Assembly (NCBI RefSeq): GCF_052119585.1
Contig: NZ_JBGQOJ010000009.1
Location: 74,744 to 138,743, forward strand
Direction: 5' to 3'
Source of the DNA: JBGQOJ01 sp052119585
GTDB lineage: Bacteria; Pseudomonadota; Alphaproteobacteria; Rhodobacterales; Rhodobacteraceae
DNA: 64,000 nucleotides
Shown: positions 8,711 through 16,138 of the stretch, in pieces
Layout of the letters: each line of letters begins with the position of its first letter
Numbering within the stretch: the first letter of the stretch is position 1
The notes under the pieces: generated by a model
What the model was told of the DNA's origin: nothing
The model's database searches: none
Seen by the model: only the letters and a program-made list of their open reading frames with translations
Made by a program: the position numbers and the translations under genes

Positions 8711-9376
8711 ATGCTAACTAGACGACATTTCTTAATAACCACTACCACCCTTTTTTCAGCTCCAATGGCTGCGACAGTTTTTGCGGACACTTGGCCGACA
8801 GACGCACAAAAGGCGGCTTGGGACGCCCAGGTGACACCACCGAACTTTGATCTTGAGACATCGAACCCTTGGGGCTTGCACCCTCGTTTTCTGCCCCAGC
8901 GAGTTGTGGCGAAAGACGGGCTTGTGCCCGGCGACATACACGTGGATGCTGTCGCTCGTTATTTATATCATGTTGAGCAAGGCGGTACAGCGATGCGTTA
9001 CGGCGTGGCGATCGCGCGAGGCACCCTGTACGAACCAGGTACATACACGATCAAGCGTAAAGTCAGATGGCCGCATTGGCAGCCGACGCAGAACATGATC
9101 GACCGCGACCCAGAACTCTACGCTGATATCGCCGACGGTATGGAGCCCGGACCTAAGAATGCGCTTGGGTCGCGAGCTCTCTATCTCTTTCTCGGCGACC
9201 GGGACACTTATCTCCGCATTCACGGTACGCCACAGCCGAGAAGCATTGGCGGTCGTGCAAGTTCCGGCTGCGTCAGAATGGTCATGGCGCACATAAACGA
9301 GCTTTATCCCAACGTCGATATTGGTTCGACGGCTTTCCTCTACTCGGCCGAGGACAGTGTCACTGCGGGAAGCTGA
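8711..9376 (+). CDS. L,D-transpeptidase (YkuD family), exported
   Basis: This 221-residue protein has a signal peptide (residues 1-25, twin arginine RR at 4-5, end AATVFA). The catalytic YkuD motif runs from H171 (HGTPQPRSIGGR) to SSGCVRM, with C187 as nucleophile and R189 completing it. The enzyme should make 3-3 crosslinks in peptidoglycan or attach proteins to the cell wall in the periplasm. GGAG lies about 8 bases before the start codon. It is a single-gene unit behind a MerR-type metal promoter, so wall crosslinking appears to be induced by metal. It is one of three such enzymes within 14 kb. The family call is firm; the substrate is inferred. Confidence 0.93.
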   Translation: MLTRRHFLITTTTLFSAPMAATVFADTWPTDAQKAAWDAQVTPPNFDLETSNPWGLHPRFLPQRVVAKDGLVPGDIHVDAVARYLYHVEQGGTAMRYGVAIARGTLYEPGTYTIKRKVRWPHWQPTQNMIDRDPELYADIADGMEPGPKNALGSRALYLFLGDRDTYLRIHGTPQPRSIGGRASSGCVRMVMAHINELYPNVDIGSTAFLYSAEDSVTAGS

Positions 9377-9459
9377 GGCCGTGTACCAAAGCACCATCGG
9401 TCAGGGAAAGTGACGGGAGTTTATCCTAGCCGGGGAGCACTTCGGATTACTGAACCCCG

Positions 9460-9729
9460 CTAGGCCGCCGGCGCGGTACAAATCGGATTTCCGCGAGGGG
9501 TTCGGAGCGGCACCAGGGTAACTTCCACGGGACCGTTGTGCAGATACCAGTAGCAGCCGTCTTCCGGCAAAAGGCGCGCGGACTGAAGATCCTGACCCGT
9601 TGCGGCCATAGCGACGACTGCCTCCGGCAGTGGTCTGTTTTGTGCAGTGTCGGGCCCGCCAGGAATAGAAGCGGAACACGCTCCCAACAAAAACGCTGCT
9701 GGGAGAAGTAAGCCAAGATGAATTCGCAT
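9460..9729 (-). CDS. Small lipoprotein of unknown function
   Basis: This 89-residue protein has a lipoprotein signal: a hydrophobic stretch LLLPAAFLLGAC, with the lipobox ending at cysteine 18. A larger frame reaching 9772 would hide the signal and is not used; GGCGGAAA precedes ATG 9729. The mature part is short, with two cysteines (DGCYWY and NPIC) that may form a disulfide. It starts 17 bases after the L,D-transpeptidase 2 gene on the same strand, so both are made from one transcript and probably act together at the envelope. I do not recognise its family. Confidence 0.8.
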   Translation of the reverse strand: MRIHLGLLLPAAFLLGACSASIPGGPDTAQNRPLPEAVVAMAATGQDLQSARLLPEDGCYWYLHNGPVEVTLVPLRTPRGNPICTAPAA

Positions 9730-9746
9730 ATTTAGAATTTCCGCCC

Positions 9747-10340
9747 TTAGAACAACTTAACCTGAGTACCAACCTCGGCTAATCCAAACAACTCTTCGAT
9801 ATGTTCGTTGTAGAGGCCGATGCAGCCGTTCGACGATTGTCGACCGATCTTGCGCGTGTCACCTGTGCCGTGAACGCGGTAGTACTGCCATGACAGATAA
9901 AGGGCGTGTGTTCCAAGGGGATTGTCGGGGCCAGGGCCAACGAAATCCGGCCATTCGGGATTGCGCTCCTTCATCGACGGCGTAGGTCGCCAGCTCGGGC
10001 CATCCACCTTGCGAACGATTTCGGTGTAACCGCGCCGCGTCAACTCCTCCGTAAGAGGGACGCTGGAGGGGTAAAGCTTGTAGACGTTTTCGTCTTCCGA
10101 CCAGAACTGCACCGCGCGGGAGTCAATGTCGCAGAGGATCGCGCCATTCCGCAGATTGTCAAAATGATCTTGCCAGGACGCAACCCTAAACCCGGATATA
10201 TTGCTTCGCACCGCCGGTGTCGCCAGACCCTCGTTTGTCTGTGCCACTCCCCTACCGGTTCCGAGAACCAAGCCGCTTGCGGCGGCCCCCAGGAGCGCAG
10301 CCCTGCGCGTGACTGACATGTCGTTCGCTCGTTTCATCAT
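9747..10340 (-). CDS. L,D-transpeptidase 2 (YkuD family), exported
   Basis: This 197-residue protein carries a twin-arginine-like signal (VTRRAALLGAAASGLVLG, cleavage near AQ34). The YkuD catalytic core is complete: H157 in HGTGDTRKIGR, then SSNGCIGLYN with nucleophile C173. The usual arginine after GC is replaced by G, as in the group of enzymes whose motif ends NGCIGL. ATG 10340 has GAGG about 7 bases upstream. It heads a two-gene unit with the lipoprotein at 9460-9729, behind a MerR-type promoter at 10370-10400. It is expected to crosslink peptidoglycan or anchor proteins. Direct evidence for metal induction is only the promoter sequence. Confidence 0.92.
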   Translation of the reverse strand: MMKRANDMSVTRRAALLGAAASGLVLGTGRGVAQTNEGLATPAVRSNISGFRVASWQDHFDNLRNGAILCDIDSRAVQFWSEDENVYKLYPSSVPLTEELTRRGYTEIVRKVDGPSWRPTPSMKERNPEWPDFVGPGPDNPLGTHALYLSWQYYRVHGTGDTRKIGRQSSNGCIGLYNEHIEELFGLAEVGTQVKLF

Positions 10341-10369
10341 GAAAACCTCAAATTTTATCTGTTTGGACT

Positions 10370-10400
10370 ATTCTCGGACCTCCACCCACTAGAGCTTCAA
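10370..10400 (-). promoter_or_regulatory. MerR-type promoter of L,D-transpeptidase 2 unit
   Basis: Read on the minus strand, TTGAAG (10400-10395) is followed by a 19-base spacer containing CTCTAG and TGGAGG, then GAGAAT (10375-10370). The -35 and dyad match the other five metal promoters. The -10 is the weakest of the set. Confidence 0.6.
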
Positions 10401-10445
10401 CAGGCTGCCACTCACAAAGCCGTGAGATCAGCTGTCCTTATGCTG

Positions 10446-11009
10446 TCAGAGAAACCTGCGGGTTTTTTGGAGGTAGGCTCGGTAAGCGTCCCCGTAGCGA
10501 TCAATCAACCAGCGCTCTTCAGCGAAGGGCGCGAGTGCCAATGCAGTAACGCCGGTGATAATCACTGGCCACGCGAGGATCGAGGCGGAGAGCAGTCCGA
10601 TCCCGATGAGGATCGCCATGTCAGCCACATACTGAGGATTGCGGGAGAACCGGTAAAGGCCACGGGTCCGCAGAACGCCTTCATCACCACTCGTCGCCGC
10701 CATCCCAAGTTGCATCACACCGGACCAGACAACGGCATTGCCCAGAACGATCAGACAAAGCCCTAGACCCCAACGTATGATCCATGGGAAGTCGAGCTCA
10801 CCCCATTCTAGCAGAGCCAAAACGATGGCAGATCCGAAGCCGACGCACGTAAGTCCCCAGACGACAATCTTGTGGGCTCCTGTAGAGTGAATCGGCGGCC
10901 AGACACGTCGCTCCGGTTGGAACATGGACCAGAGTATTCCCGCGACCAGCAACAGATTGGCCGCACAACCCAGCACGAGAACCACGGTTTTGAGGTCACC
11001 CATGACCAT
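10446..11009 (-). CDS. Isoprenylcysteine methyltransferase-family membrane protein
   Basis: This 187-residue protein has about four or five membrane segments. Its C-terminal signature is that of the ICMT/PEMT methyltransferase superfamily: GLYRFSRNPQYVADM near residue 125, then a hydrophobic hairpin and FAEERWLIDRYGDAYRAY. Such enzymes methylate lipids or small hydrophobic substrates in the inner membrane, using S-adenosylmethionine. The exact substrate is unknown; it is not expected to act on isoprenylated proteins here. ATG 11009 or 11003 is possible, and both overlap the end of the CDF transporter gene, so the gene is translated by coupling. It is the last gene of the transglutaminase-CDF operon. 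Confidence 0.85.
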   Translation of the reverse strand: MVMGDLKTVVLVLGCAANLLLVAGILWSMFQPERRVWPPIHSTGAHKIVVWGLTCVGFGSAIVLALLEWGELDFPWIIRWGLGLCLIVLGNAVVWSGVMQLGMAATSGDEGVLRTRGLYRFSRNPQYVADMAILIGIGLLSASILAWPVIITGVTALALAPFAEERWLIDRYGDAYRAYLQKTRRFL

Positions 11010-11904
11010 ACCTGTCTGCGTCCCGATGTTTGGTCGCTGAGCGTTCAAACTCCAGCGTTGAGTGGTCGATCCCGAATTCCTCGTCGAGGCGGGTCTTGAT
11101 TGCCGTCTTGATGTTTTCGAGGTCATCCCAGCGGTCCTCGGCGATTACGACGTGGGTATCGAGCGCCGCACGATGCTCCTGCATCTGCCAGAAATGTGCG
11201 TGATGAACTTCCTCGACTCCGTCCACGTCCTCCACGGCCGCGATAACCTTGTCCGTGTCGATATCGGGCGGGCTTCCCAACATCAGGGTGCGGATCGGGC
11301 CACCGATCTCGCTGAAGGCGAGCCAGAGGATATAGGCGGCAATCCCGATGGTGATCGCCGGATCAACCCAGCGGACATCGTAGAGAAGGATGAGAACGCC
11401 ACCGACGATCACGGCCACAGACGCCAGCGCATCGCTGAGGTTGTGGAGGAACAGCGCCCGGATGTTCACGCTGCCTTTCTGCATCGAATAGGTCAGCCAC
11501 GCGGTGAGGGTATCGATGAACAGCGCCACACTGCCCAGGATGACCACGGTCCAACCCGCGACTTCGGGCGGATCAACAAACCGCATCGCGCCCTCATAGA
11601 CCAGATAAAGGCCGATGATGATCAGCGAGGTATAATTGATAAGCGCGGCGACGATCTCGACCCTGCCATATCCGAAGGTCATTTTCGCATCGGCCGGGCG
11701 GCGCGCGATCTTGCGCGCGCCGAATGCGATGACGAGCGACGCCATGTCGGAGAAGTTGTGGATGGCATCCGCGATCAGCGCGAGGCTGCCGGATAGTATC
11801 CCGCCGACAATCTGCGCGACCGTCAGGAGGCCGTTTGCCCAGATGGCAATGGCAACCCGCCGGTCGCCTTCTTTAGGCTCCATATGGGCATGATCATGCG
11901 GCAC
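10996..11904 (-). CDS. Cation diffusion facilitator (CzcD/ZnT type)
   Basis: This 302-residue efflux transporter of divalent cations (Zn, Cd, Co) has six membrane segments. TM2 carries HNFSD and TM5 carries HNLSD, the H/D metal-site pairs of the CzcD branch. The cytoplasmic C-terminal domain (residues 210-290) ends with the expected FGIDHSTLEFE. The start is GTG 11904, because AGGAGG lies 6 bases before it and gives the His-rich start MPHDHAHMEPKE. Longer frames to 11991 lack a site. The gene overlaps the transglutaminase stop by 11 bases. It is the transport member of an operon behind a MerR-type promoter, and it should export metal to the periplasm by proton exchange. Confidence 0.93.
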   Translation of the reverse strand: MPHDHAHMEPKEGDRRVAIAIWANGLLTVAQIVGGILSGSLALIADAIHNFSDMASLVIAFGARKIARRPADAKMTFGYGRVEIVAALINYTSLIIIGLYLVYEGAMRFVDPPEVAGWTVVILGSVALFIDTLTAWLTYSMQKGSVNIRALFLHNLSDALASVAVIVGGVLILLYDVRWVDPAITIGIAAYILWLAFSEIGGPIRTLMLGSPPDIDTDKVIAAVEDVDGVEEVHHAHFWQMQEHRAALDTHVVIAEDRWDDLENIKTAIKTRLDEEFGIDHSTLEFERSATKHRDADRYGHG

Positions 11905-12664
11905 GAGAAGCCTCCTCATGGCCGTGGTTTGGCCGGCTGAGCCCTGGAACGCTTGGCAAATGACCAGCGCGGATCGCCCTGACGCGGGCATTCATCCAAT
12001 GGCGAATGAGGTGCCGATAGATCCAGTCGCGCAGGGGGCCTAACGCCTGACGATGGTGCTCATAAAACATGTCAGGATTATCGAATGTTCCAAAATCGCG
12101 GGCGATGCCGGTCTTTTGGATATATGTACTCTCCCCCGTCCATCCGACTGGCGGTGCGCTCAAGCAGTCGGTCCCGGCACCGTAGCCGCATAGGGACCGT
12201 GTCTCGGGAAACGACCGCTGCAGGGCCAACAGGAAGGGTGTGTCGAGGATGAAGCCCTCAAGATCGACCCATCCTGCCTCGGTCTCGACCTCGATCCATG
12301 AGTGGAGGATTTCTGCGGGTGCGATCGGATAGATCAGTTCAGGCACGACGCCCCGTTGCAACGCTTTGTGGATTGTGAAGCCGTGCAAGCGGCATCTTAC
12401 GCCGACAGCGCGTAGAAGCGCCATCAGCAGCGTTCCCTTCGTGTTGCATTGTCCATACCTGTCGTCGAGTACTTCAGAGGCAGGAATGTCGTCGGCGCGG
12501 TTATAGCCAAAGTCGATCTCGTTTCGCACGAAGTCGTAGATTGCACCAATTCGATCATGCAACGGCAAGGTTCCCCACCCCCGGTCGGCGATCAGAGCGG
12601 CAAGTGAAGGATGCCTGACATCCAAGAGTGGCGTCGACGAAAGCAGCGGGTCAACAGGGGTCAT
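11894..12664 (-). CDS. Transglutaminase-like cysteine protease family protein
   Basis: This 256-residue soluble protein has a transglutaminase fold. The catalytic cysteine is in YGQCNTKGTLLMALLRAVGV (near residue 73), the histidine in LHSWIEVE (about 121), and the aspartate in GWVDLEG (about 132). Family members act as peptidases or amide-bond modifiers. No signal peptide is visible, so it is probably cytoplasmic. It is first in an operon with the CDF exporter and a methyltransferase, directly downstream of a MerR-type metal promoter. Its function in metal stress is unknown; I know of no metal role for this family, so it is worth noting. The sequence is full length with a conserved triad. Confidence 0.85.
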   Translation of the reverse strand: MTPVDPLLSSTPLLDVRHPSLAALIADRGWGTLPLHDRIGAIYDFVRNEIDFGYNRADDIPASEVLDDRYGQCNTKGTLLMALLRAVGVRCRLHGFTIHKALQRGVVPELIYPIAPAEILHSWIEVETEAGWVDLEGFILDTPFLLALQRSFPETRSLCGYGAGTDCLSAPPVGWTGESTYIQKTGIARDFGTFDNPDMFYEHHRQALGPLRDWIYRHLIRHWMNARVRAIRAGHLPSVPGLSRPNHGHEEASRAA

Positions 12665-12693
12665 GAGCGTTTCCTAGAATCAACTATACAGAG

Positions 12694-12724
12694 ATGATAG
12701 TTTCTACAGTCACTGTAGCTTCAA
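12694..12724 (-). promoter_or_regulatory. MerR-type promoter of transglutaminase-CDF operon
   Basis: On the minus strand, TTGAAG (12724-12719), a 19-base spacer and TATCAT (12699-12694). The spacer holds a perfect palindrome CTACAGTSACTGTAG-like core (CTACAGTCACTGTAG on the plus strand, 12704-12718). It is the best-formed member of the set, and the gene starts 30 bases beyond the -10. Confidence 0.78.
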
Positions 12725-12750
12725 CCTTTATCTTGTCGCGACGCGAGAGA

Positions 12751-13368
12751 CTATTCTGGTTGGTGATTGTGAACTGCCTTGTGATGCTCGTCATGCGCGT
12801 CCCGCAGGATGCCTATGCCGCCCCACGCCGCGATGCCAGCCACCGCGACCCCGACAACGAGGTCGGGCCAGTTGCTGCCCAACCACCAAACGAGACCGCC
12901 CGCGATCAGGATGCCGCCGTTCGATGCGAAATCGTTGAGGCTGAAGGTGTTGGCGGCCCGGATGTTCACGTCCGGTTCCTTCAGTCGCCCGAGCAGCCAG
13001 ATGCAGGCGAGGTTGACGACCGCAGCGATCAGCGACATTGCGATCATCAGAGTTCCGAGCGGTTCGGAACCGCCGACATAGCGCCGCCAAGCGTCAATCA
13101 GAATGCCAACCGCAAAGATCAGAAGCAATCCGCCGGATACGTTCGCGGCACCCCGCTTCCACTTCGACGACCGGGACAAGGCCAGAAGGCTGATGCCATA
13201 GACGAGGCTGTCGGATGTGTTGTCGAGACCATTGGCGATCAGGGCGCTGGAATCGCCGATAGCTCCTGCGGCGAAGAACCCCGCAGCGATTGCGAGATTG
13301 AGACCGAGAACAATCCAGAGCGTCTGGCGCTCTTTTTCATTCTTCCCGCTGAATTCGCTTTCGACCAT
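12751..13368 (-). CDS. Cation diffusion facilitator family transporter, short form
   Basis: This 205-residue protein has six predicted membrane segments and CDF family character (NGLDNTSDSLVYG in TM2 and FSLNDFASNGG in TM5), but it lacks the C-terminal cytoplasmic domain of full-size CDFs. The metal site is D/D in TM2 and N/D in TM5, so its ion preference probably differs from the CzcD-like transporter at 10996-11904. It ends with a His-rich tail (DAHDEHHKAVHNHQPE). It has its own MerR-type promoter at 13441-13471 and is not part of the transglutaminase operon. Export of a divalent cation is the likely role. Confidence 0.87.
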   Translation of the reverse strand: MVESEFSGKNEKERQTLWIVLGLNLAIAAGFFAAGAIGDSSALIANGLDNTSDSLVYGISLLALSRSSKWKRGAANVSGGLLLIFAVGILIDAWRRYVGGSEPLGTLMIAMSLIAAVVNLACIWLLGRLKEPDVNIRAANTFSLNDFASNGGILIAGGLVWWLGSNWPDLVVGVAVAGIAAWGGIGILRDAHDEHHKAVHNHQPE

Positions 13369-13440
13369 CGAACTGGCAAACCTTTCGATTTCTAAGAAAG
13401 GGGGCAGAAACGCCCTCTTCGGATGCAGCTGTCAATAAGA

Positions 13441-13471
13441 TATATAGAACCTCTAGCGACTGTAGATCCAA
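13441..13471 (-). promoter_or_regulatory. MerR-type promoter of the short CDF gene
   Basis: On the minus strand, TTGGAT (13471-13466) is followed by a 19-base spacer with CTACAG and CTAGAGG and then TATATA (13446-13441). Gene start is 72 bases downstream. The pattern matches CadR/PbrR-type promoters. Confidence 0.72.
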
Positions 13472-13481
13472 AATAGCTTAT

Positions 13482-13808
13482 TTACGTCCCTCTGGGCACC
13501 GAAAGAATAATCGCGGCACCGATCAAACAGATGGACGTCCCTATGAAGTCCCATCTGTCAGGTCGCTCGCCCTCGACGAACCACATCCAGAGCAGGGAGG
13601 CCCCGATGTAGATGCCGCCATAGGCTGCGAAAGCGCGGCCCGCTGCGCTGGTTTCGACCTGCGCCAGCAACCAGCCGAAAAGCGCGAGCGCGATTATGCC
13701 GGGTGCGAGCCAGAGCGGTGATGCCCCAAGACGCCACCACGCCCAGATGGCGAAACACCCGCTGATCTCCGCGACAGCAGCCAGCGGATAGGCAATTGCG
13801 GCGTTCAA
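13482..13808 (-). CDS. ynfA: YnfA/UPF0060 family membrane protein
   Basis: This 108-residue protein has four membrane segments (AAIAYPLAAVAEISGCFAIW, LWLAPGIIALALFGWLL, GGIYIGASLLWMWF, ICLIGAAIILS). These are typical of UPF0060/YnfA, which is structurally related to the small multidrug resistance family. The start is TTG 13808, inside the end of the MerR gene (four-base overlap), because this gives the family length and the usual MNAAIAYPLAA start; longer frames run into the regulator. Co-transcription with the MerR regulator puts it in the metal regulon. It may export a cationic toxicant, but the substrate is unknown. Confidence 0.85.
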   Translation of the reverse strand: MNAAIAYPLAAVAEISGCFAIWAWWRLGASPLWLAPGIIALALFGWLLAQVETSAAGRAFAAYGGIYIGASLLWMWFVEGERPDRWDFIGTSICLIGAAIILSVPRGT

Positions 13809-14233
13809 GCCCCAATCTCGTCGTGCTCGGTGAGACATTCCGCATGGTCTCGAAGGACCTCCAGAACCTTGCACTCCGCAACGCTGTCACCGTTGCACTC
13901 GGCGACCATGCGTTTCAATTCCTTCTTAAGCGCTTGCAGACGCTTGATCCGCTGTTCGACTTGGTGGAGTTGCCGACGCGCGATCGAATCCGCCCCCGCG
14001 CAGGATTGGGACGGGTTGTCCGAGAGGTCCAGCAGCTCCCGGATGGAGTCGAGCGAAAATCCGAGCTGGCGTGAGTGCCGGATGAAAGCCAGCCGGTCGA
14101 GGTCCTTTTCAAAGTAACGGCGCTGGCCGCCTGCGGTCCTTCCGGCCTCGTTCATCAAACCGATTTCTTCGTAGTAGCGGATCGTCTGAACCTTGGTTCC
14201 GGTTCTCCGCGAGAGTGTTCCAATTGCCAGCAT
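13805..14233 (-). CDS. MerR-family divalent-metal regulator (CadR/PbrR/ZntR-like)
   Basis: This 142-residue MerR protein has an N-terminal helix-turn-helix (residues 1-70; IGTLSRRTGTKVQTIRYYEEIGL), a long dimerisation helix (80-112) and a C-terminal metal loop. C78 at the start of the helix is the residue that marks sensors of divalent ions (Zn, Cd, Pb) as opposed to copper sensors, which have serine there. C113, C121 and C133 with H130 complete the likely site. It would distort the 19-base spacer of six local promoters to activate them. A copy of the dyad sits 16-30 bases before its own start, suggesting autoregulation. The ion sensed cannot be fixed by sequence. Confidence 0.92.
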   Translation of the reverse strand: MLAIGTLSRRTGTKVQTIRYYEEIGLMNEAGRTAGGQRRYFEKDLDRLAFIRHSRQLGFSLDSIRELLDLSDNPSQSCAGADSIARRQLHQVEQRIKRLQALKKELKRMVAECNGDSVAECKVLEVLRDHAECLTEHDEIGA

Positions 14234-14248
14234 GTGCGATCCTTCAAT

Positions 14249-14263
14249 CTACAAAGACTGTAG
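14249..14263. promoter_or_regulatory. MerR-box dyad before the regulator gene
   Basis: CTACAAAGACTGTAG matches the half sites of the six MerR-type promoters nearby (CTACAG/CTGTAG). The flanking -35 and -10 are poor in both directions, so it may serve mainly as an autoregulatory site for the regulator that begins at 14233. Confidence 0.55.
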
Positions 14264-14343
14264 CTTACTGAAGAGACAACTCCATTGAAAAGACAAAGGT
14301 TTCACTTTGGCGTGACTTCGGACAACAAAAAGTAACTTTTCGC

Positions 14344-14374
14344 TTGAACCTCTATCTGCTGTAGCTTGTATCCC
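14344..14374 (+). promoter_or_regulatory. MerR-type promoter of the SCO-to-Lnt operon
   Basis: TTGAAC (14344-14349), a 19-base spacer containing CTCTAT and CTGTAG, then TATCCC (14369-14374). The first gene starts 38 bases beyond the -10. No other promoter is evident for the next 7.6 kb of tightly packed genes. Confidence 0.75.
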
Positions 14375-14411
14375 GCGCACAGACAAACTGAACAGGTGGG
14401 TAGCGCAAGCA

Positions 14412-15020
14412 ATGAAGAAGGTCCGGATAGTTCTCTGGTCGGCAGTGGTTGTCGCTGCGGCGGTGTCAGCCACGCTTTGGATGACTGAACGCAATCAGGG
14501 ACCGGTCGCCGCGCGTGTTGATCCTGAGGCCGAGAGTTTCACTGCGGATTTTGAGCTGACGGACCATACCGGTATGGTGCAGACCGACGAGGATTTCCGA
14601 GGGCGCTGGATGCTCGTCTTTTTCGGATTTGCGAACTGCCCCGACGTGTGTCCCATGGGGCTCGCAACCATCGCGGACGTCATGGACGAGCTCGGCACCC
14701 AAGGTTCCGCCGTCCAGCCCCTGTTCATCACGGTCGACCCTGAAAGGGATACGCCAAGCGCTCTGGCCAACTACGTTCCCCAGTTTGGTCAGGGAATCCT
14801 TGGGTTGAGCGGACCGCCGGACCAAATCGAACGCACTGCCGAGACCTTCAAGATCTACTACCAGAAGATCGAGGAAGCCTCGGCGCCCGACGGCTATACG
14901 ATGGGGCATACGTCGTCCTTCCTTCTCTTCGATCCGGAAGGCGAATTTGTCCGCATCTACGAATACGACGAGGAACCCAGACTGATCGTTACTGATCTTC
15001 GCGAAAGGATCGGCGCGTGA
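14412..15020 (+). CDS. SCO1/SenC family copper/redox protein 1
   Basis: This 202-residue membrane-anchored periplasmic protein (TM at residues 5-24) has a SCO thioredoxin fold. CPDVCP near residue 78 supplies two cysteines, and the histidine of TMGHTSSF (near 165) is the third copper ligand. SCO proteins deliver copper to cytochrome oxidase CuA or act as thiol reductases. As the first gene of an operon in a divalent-metal regulon, it may instead protect thiols or handle copper during stress. It overlaps the next gene by four bases (GTGA). A paralogue is found at 16630-17253 in the same operon. Confidence 0.93.
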   Translation: MKKVRIVLWSAVVVAAAVSATLWMTERNQGPVAARVDPEAESFTADFELTDHTGMVQTDEDFRGRWMLVFFGFANCPDVCPMGLATIADVMDELGTQGSAVQPLFITVDPERDTPSALANYVPQFGQGILGLSGPPDQIERTAETFKIYYQKIEEASAPDGYTMGHTSSFLLFDPEGEFVRIYEYDEEPRLIVTDLRERIGA

Positions 15021-15460
15021 CAGCTGGCCCAGACGCAACGCCACGCGCCGCGAGCCCGGTAGCTTTCCTCTTCGCGGCATGGTTCGTCGCCTTGTCCGCG
15101 TCGCTTGCCGTGCTCTTCATCGGAGAGGTTCTGGGGCAGACCCCCTGCAATCTGTGCTGGTTCCAGCGTGCCTTCATGTTCCCGCTCGCGGTCATCCTCG
15201 GGGTGGCGGCTTGGCGCGCCGACCTCTCGATCTGGCGCTATGCCGCGCCGCTCGCGGTTCTGGGTGGTGCCGTCGCCCTTTACCATTCCCTGCTTTACGC
15301 AGGGATCGTGCCGGCGCCGATCGTCCCCTGCACGGCGTCCGGGCCATCCTGCACCGATGACGCGATGCTGATCCTTGGCCTGCCAATCCCTCTGCTCTCC
15401 CTGCTGACGTTCGGGGCGATCCTTGTCCTTCTCATTCAACTTCGACGGATTTCAACATGA
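15017..15460 (+). CDS. dsbB: Disulfide bond formation protein B
   Basis: This 147-residue four-helix membrane protein carries the two DsbB cysteine pairs: CNLC (near residue 44) and CTASGPSC (105-112) in the periplasmic loops. It oxidises DsbA and passes electrons to quinone. The start is GTG 15017, overlapping the SCO stop (GTGA), with AAGGA just upstream. It is followed by its presumed partner, a DsbA-like protein, with a second four-base overlap. Presence of a private DsbA/DsbB pair on a plasmid metal operon suggests that metal damage to periplasmic disulfides is being repaired; that role is an inference. Confidence 0.92.
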   Translation: MTAGPDATPRAASPVAFLFAAWFVALSASLAVLFIGEVLGQTPCNLCWFQRAFMFPLAVILGVAAWRADLSIWRYAAPLAVLGGAVALYHSLLYAGIVPAPIVPCTASGPSCTDDAMLILGLPIPLLSLLTFGAILVLLIQLRRIST

Positions 15461-16119
15461 ACCGAAAGACTCTTCTGCTCGCGATACTCACTCTGGTACT
15501 GGCCGTTTTCGTGGCTGGTGCCTGGTTCGTATCGCGCCCCGATCCGACCCCGGTGGCGACAGCCGCTCCGCTGGAACAACAGGATCGTCTTGTTCGGTCC
15601 TATTCTCCCATACTCGGGCGCGAGGATGCGCCAGTGACCATCGTGGAGTTCTTCGACCCAGCCTGCGAGGCCTGCCGCGCCTTCCATCCCATCGTGAAGC
15701 AGATACTGGCGCAATACCCCGACGATGTGCGCGTCGTCATGCGCTACACGCCGTTCCACGGCGATGGGTCCGAGCTGGCAATCAAGGTGCTGGAAGCGGC
15801 TCGGTTGCAGGACGTTTTTGTTCCCGTGCTGGAAGCGCTGCTTGAAAATCAGCCCGCCTGGGCCTCTCACGGCGCTCCGGCAGCTGAGCGCATCATGGAG
15901 ATCGCCGGAGCGGCGGGCTTGGACACAGACGCCGCCGCAAATCAGATCATGTCACCCAGCATCGTCGGCGTCCTCAATCAGGACCGGGCCGACGTCGAAG
16001 CTGTCGGAATTCAGGGCACACCGACGTTCTTCGTCAACGGTAAGCCTTTGCCAGAGTTCGGTGCGGAGCAGCTCTTGTCGCTCGTCCAAGCCGAAGTCGA
16101 GGCTGCGGCAACAAACTAG
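15457..16119 (+). CDS. DsbA-family thioredoxin-fold oxidoreductase
   Basis: This 220-residue protein has an N-terminal signal anchor (residues 5-25) and a DsbA/thioredoxin fold. The active site is CEAC in FFDPACEACRAFHP (near residue 70), and a cis-proline lies in GIQGTPTFFVNG (near 190). It oxidises periplasmic thiols, and DsbB, the neighbouring gene product, would recycle it. Related BdbD/DsbA-like proteins in metal clusters have the F-D-P-C-E-A-C-R sequence. The start ATG 15457 overlaps the DsbB stop by four bases. Role and location are firm as family knowledge; the specific substrate is not known. Confidence 0.92.
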   Translation: MNRKTLLLAILTLVLAVFVAGAWFVSRPDPTPVATAAPLEQQDRLVRSYSPILGREDAPVTIVEFFDPACEACRAFHPIVKQILAQYPDDVRVVMRYTPFHGDGSELAIKVLEAARLQDVFVPVLEALLENQPAWASHGAPAAERIMEIAGAAGLDTDAAANQIMSPSIVGVLNQDRADVEAVGIQGTPTFFVNGKPLPEFGAEQLLSLVQAEVEAAATN

Positions 16120-16138
16120 AACGAACAGGAGACCCAAC

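Noticed and set aside
8533..8721. Short plus-strand open frame before L,D-transpeptidase 1
   Set aside because: It covers the MerR-type promoter, lacks a ribosome site and overlaps the real start.
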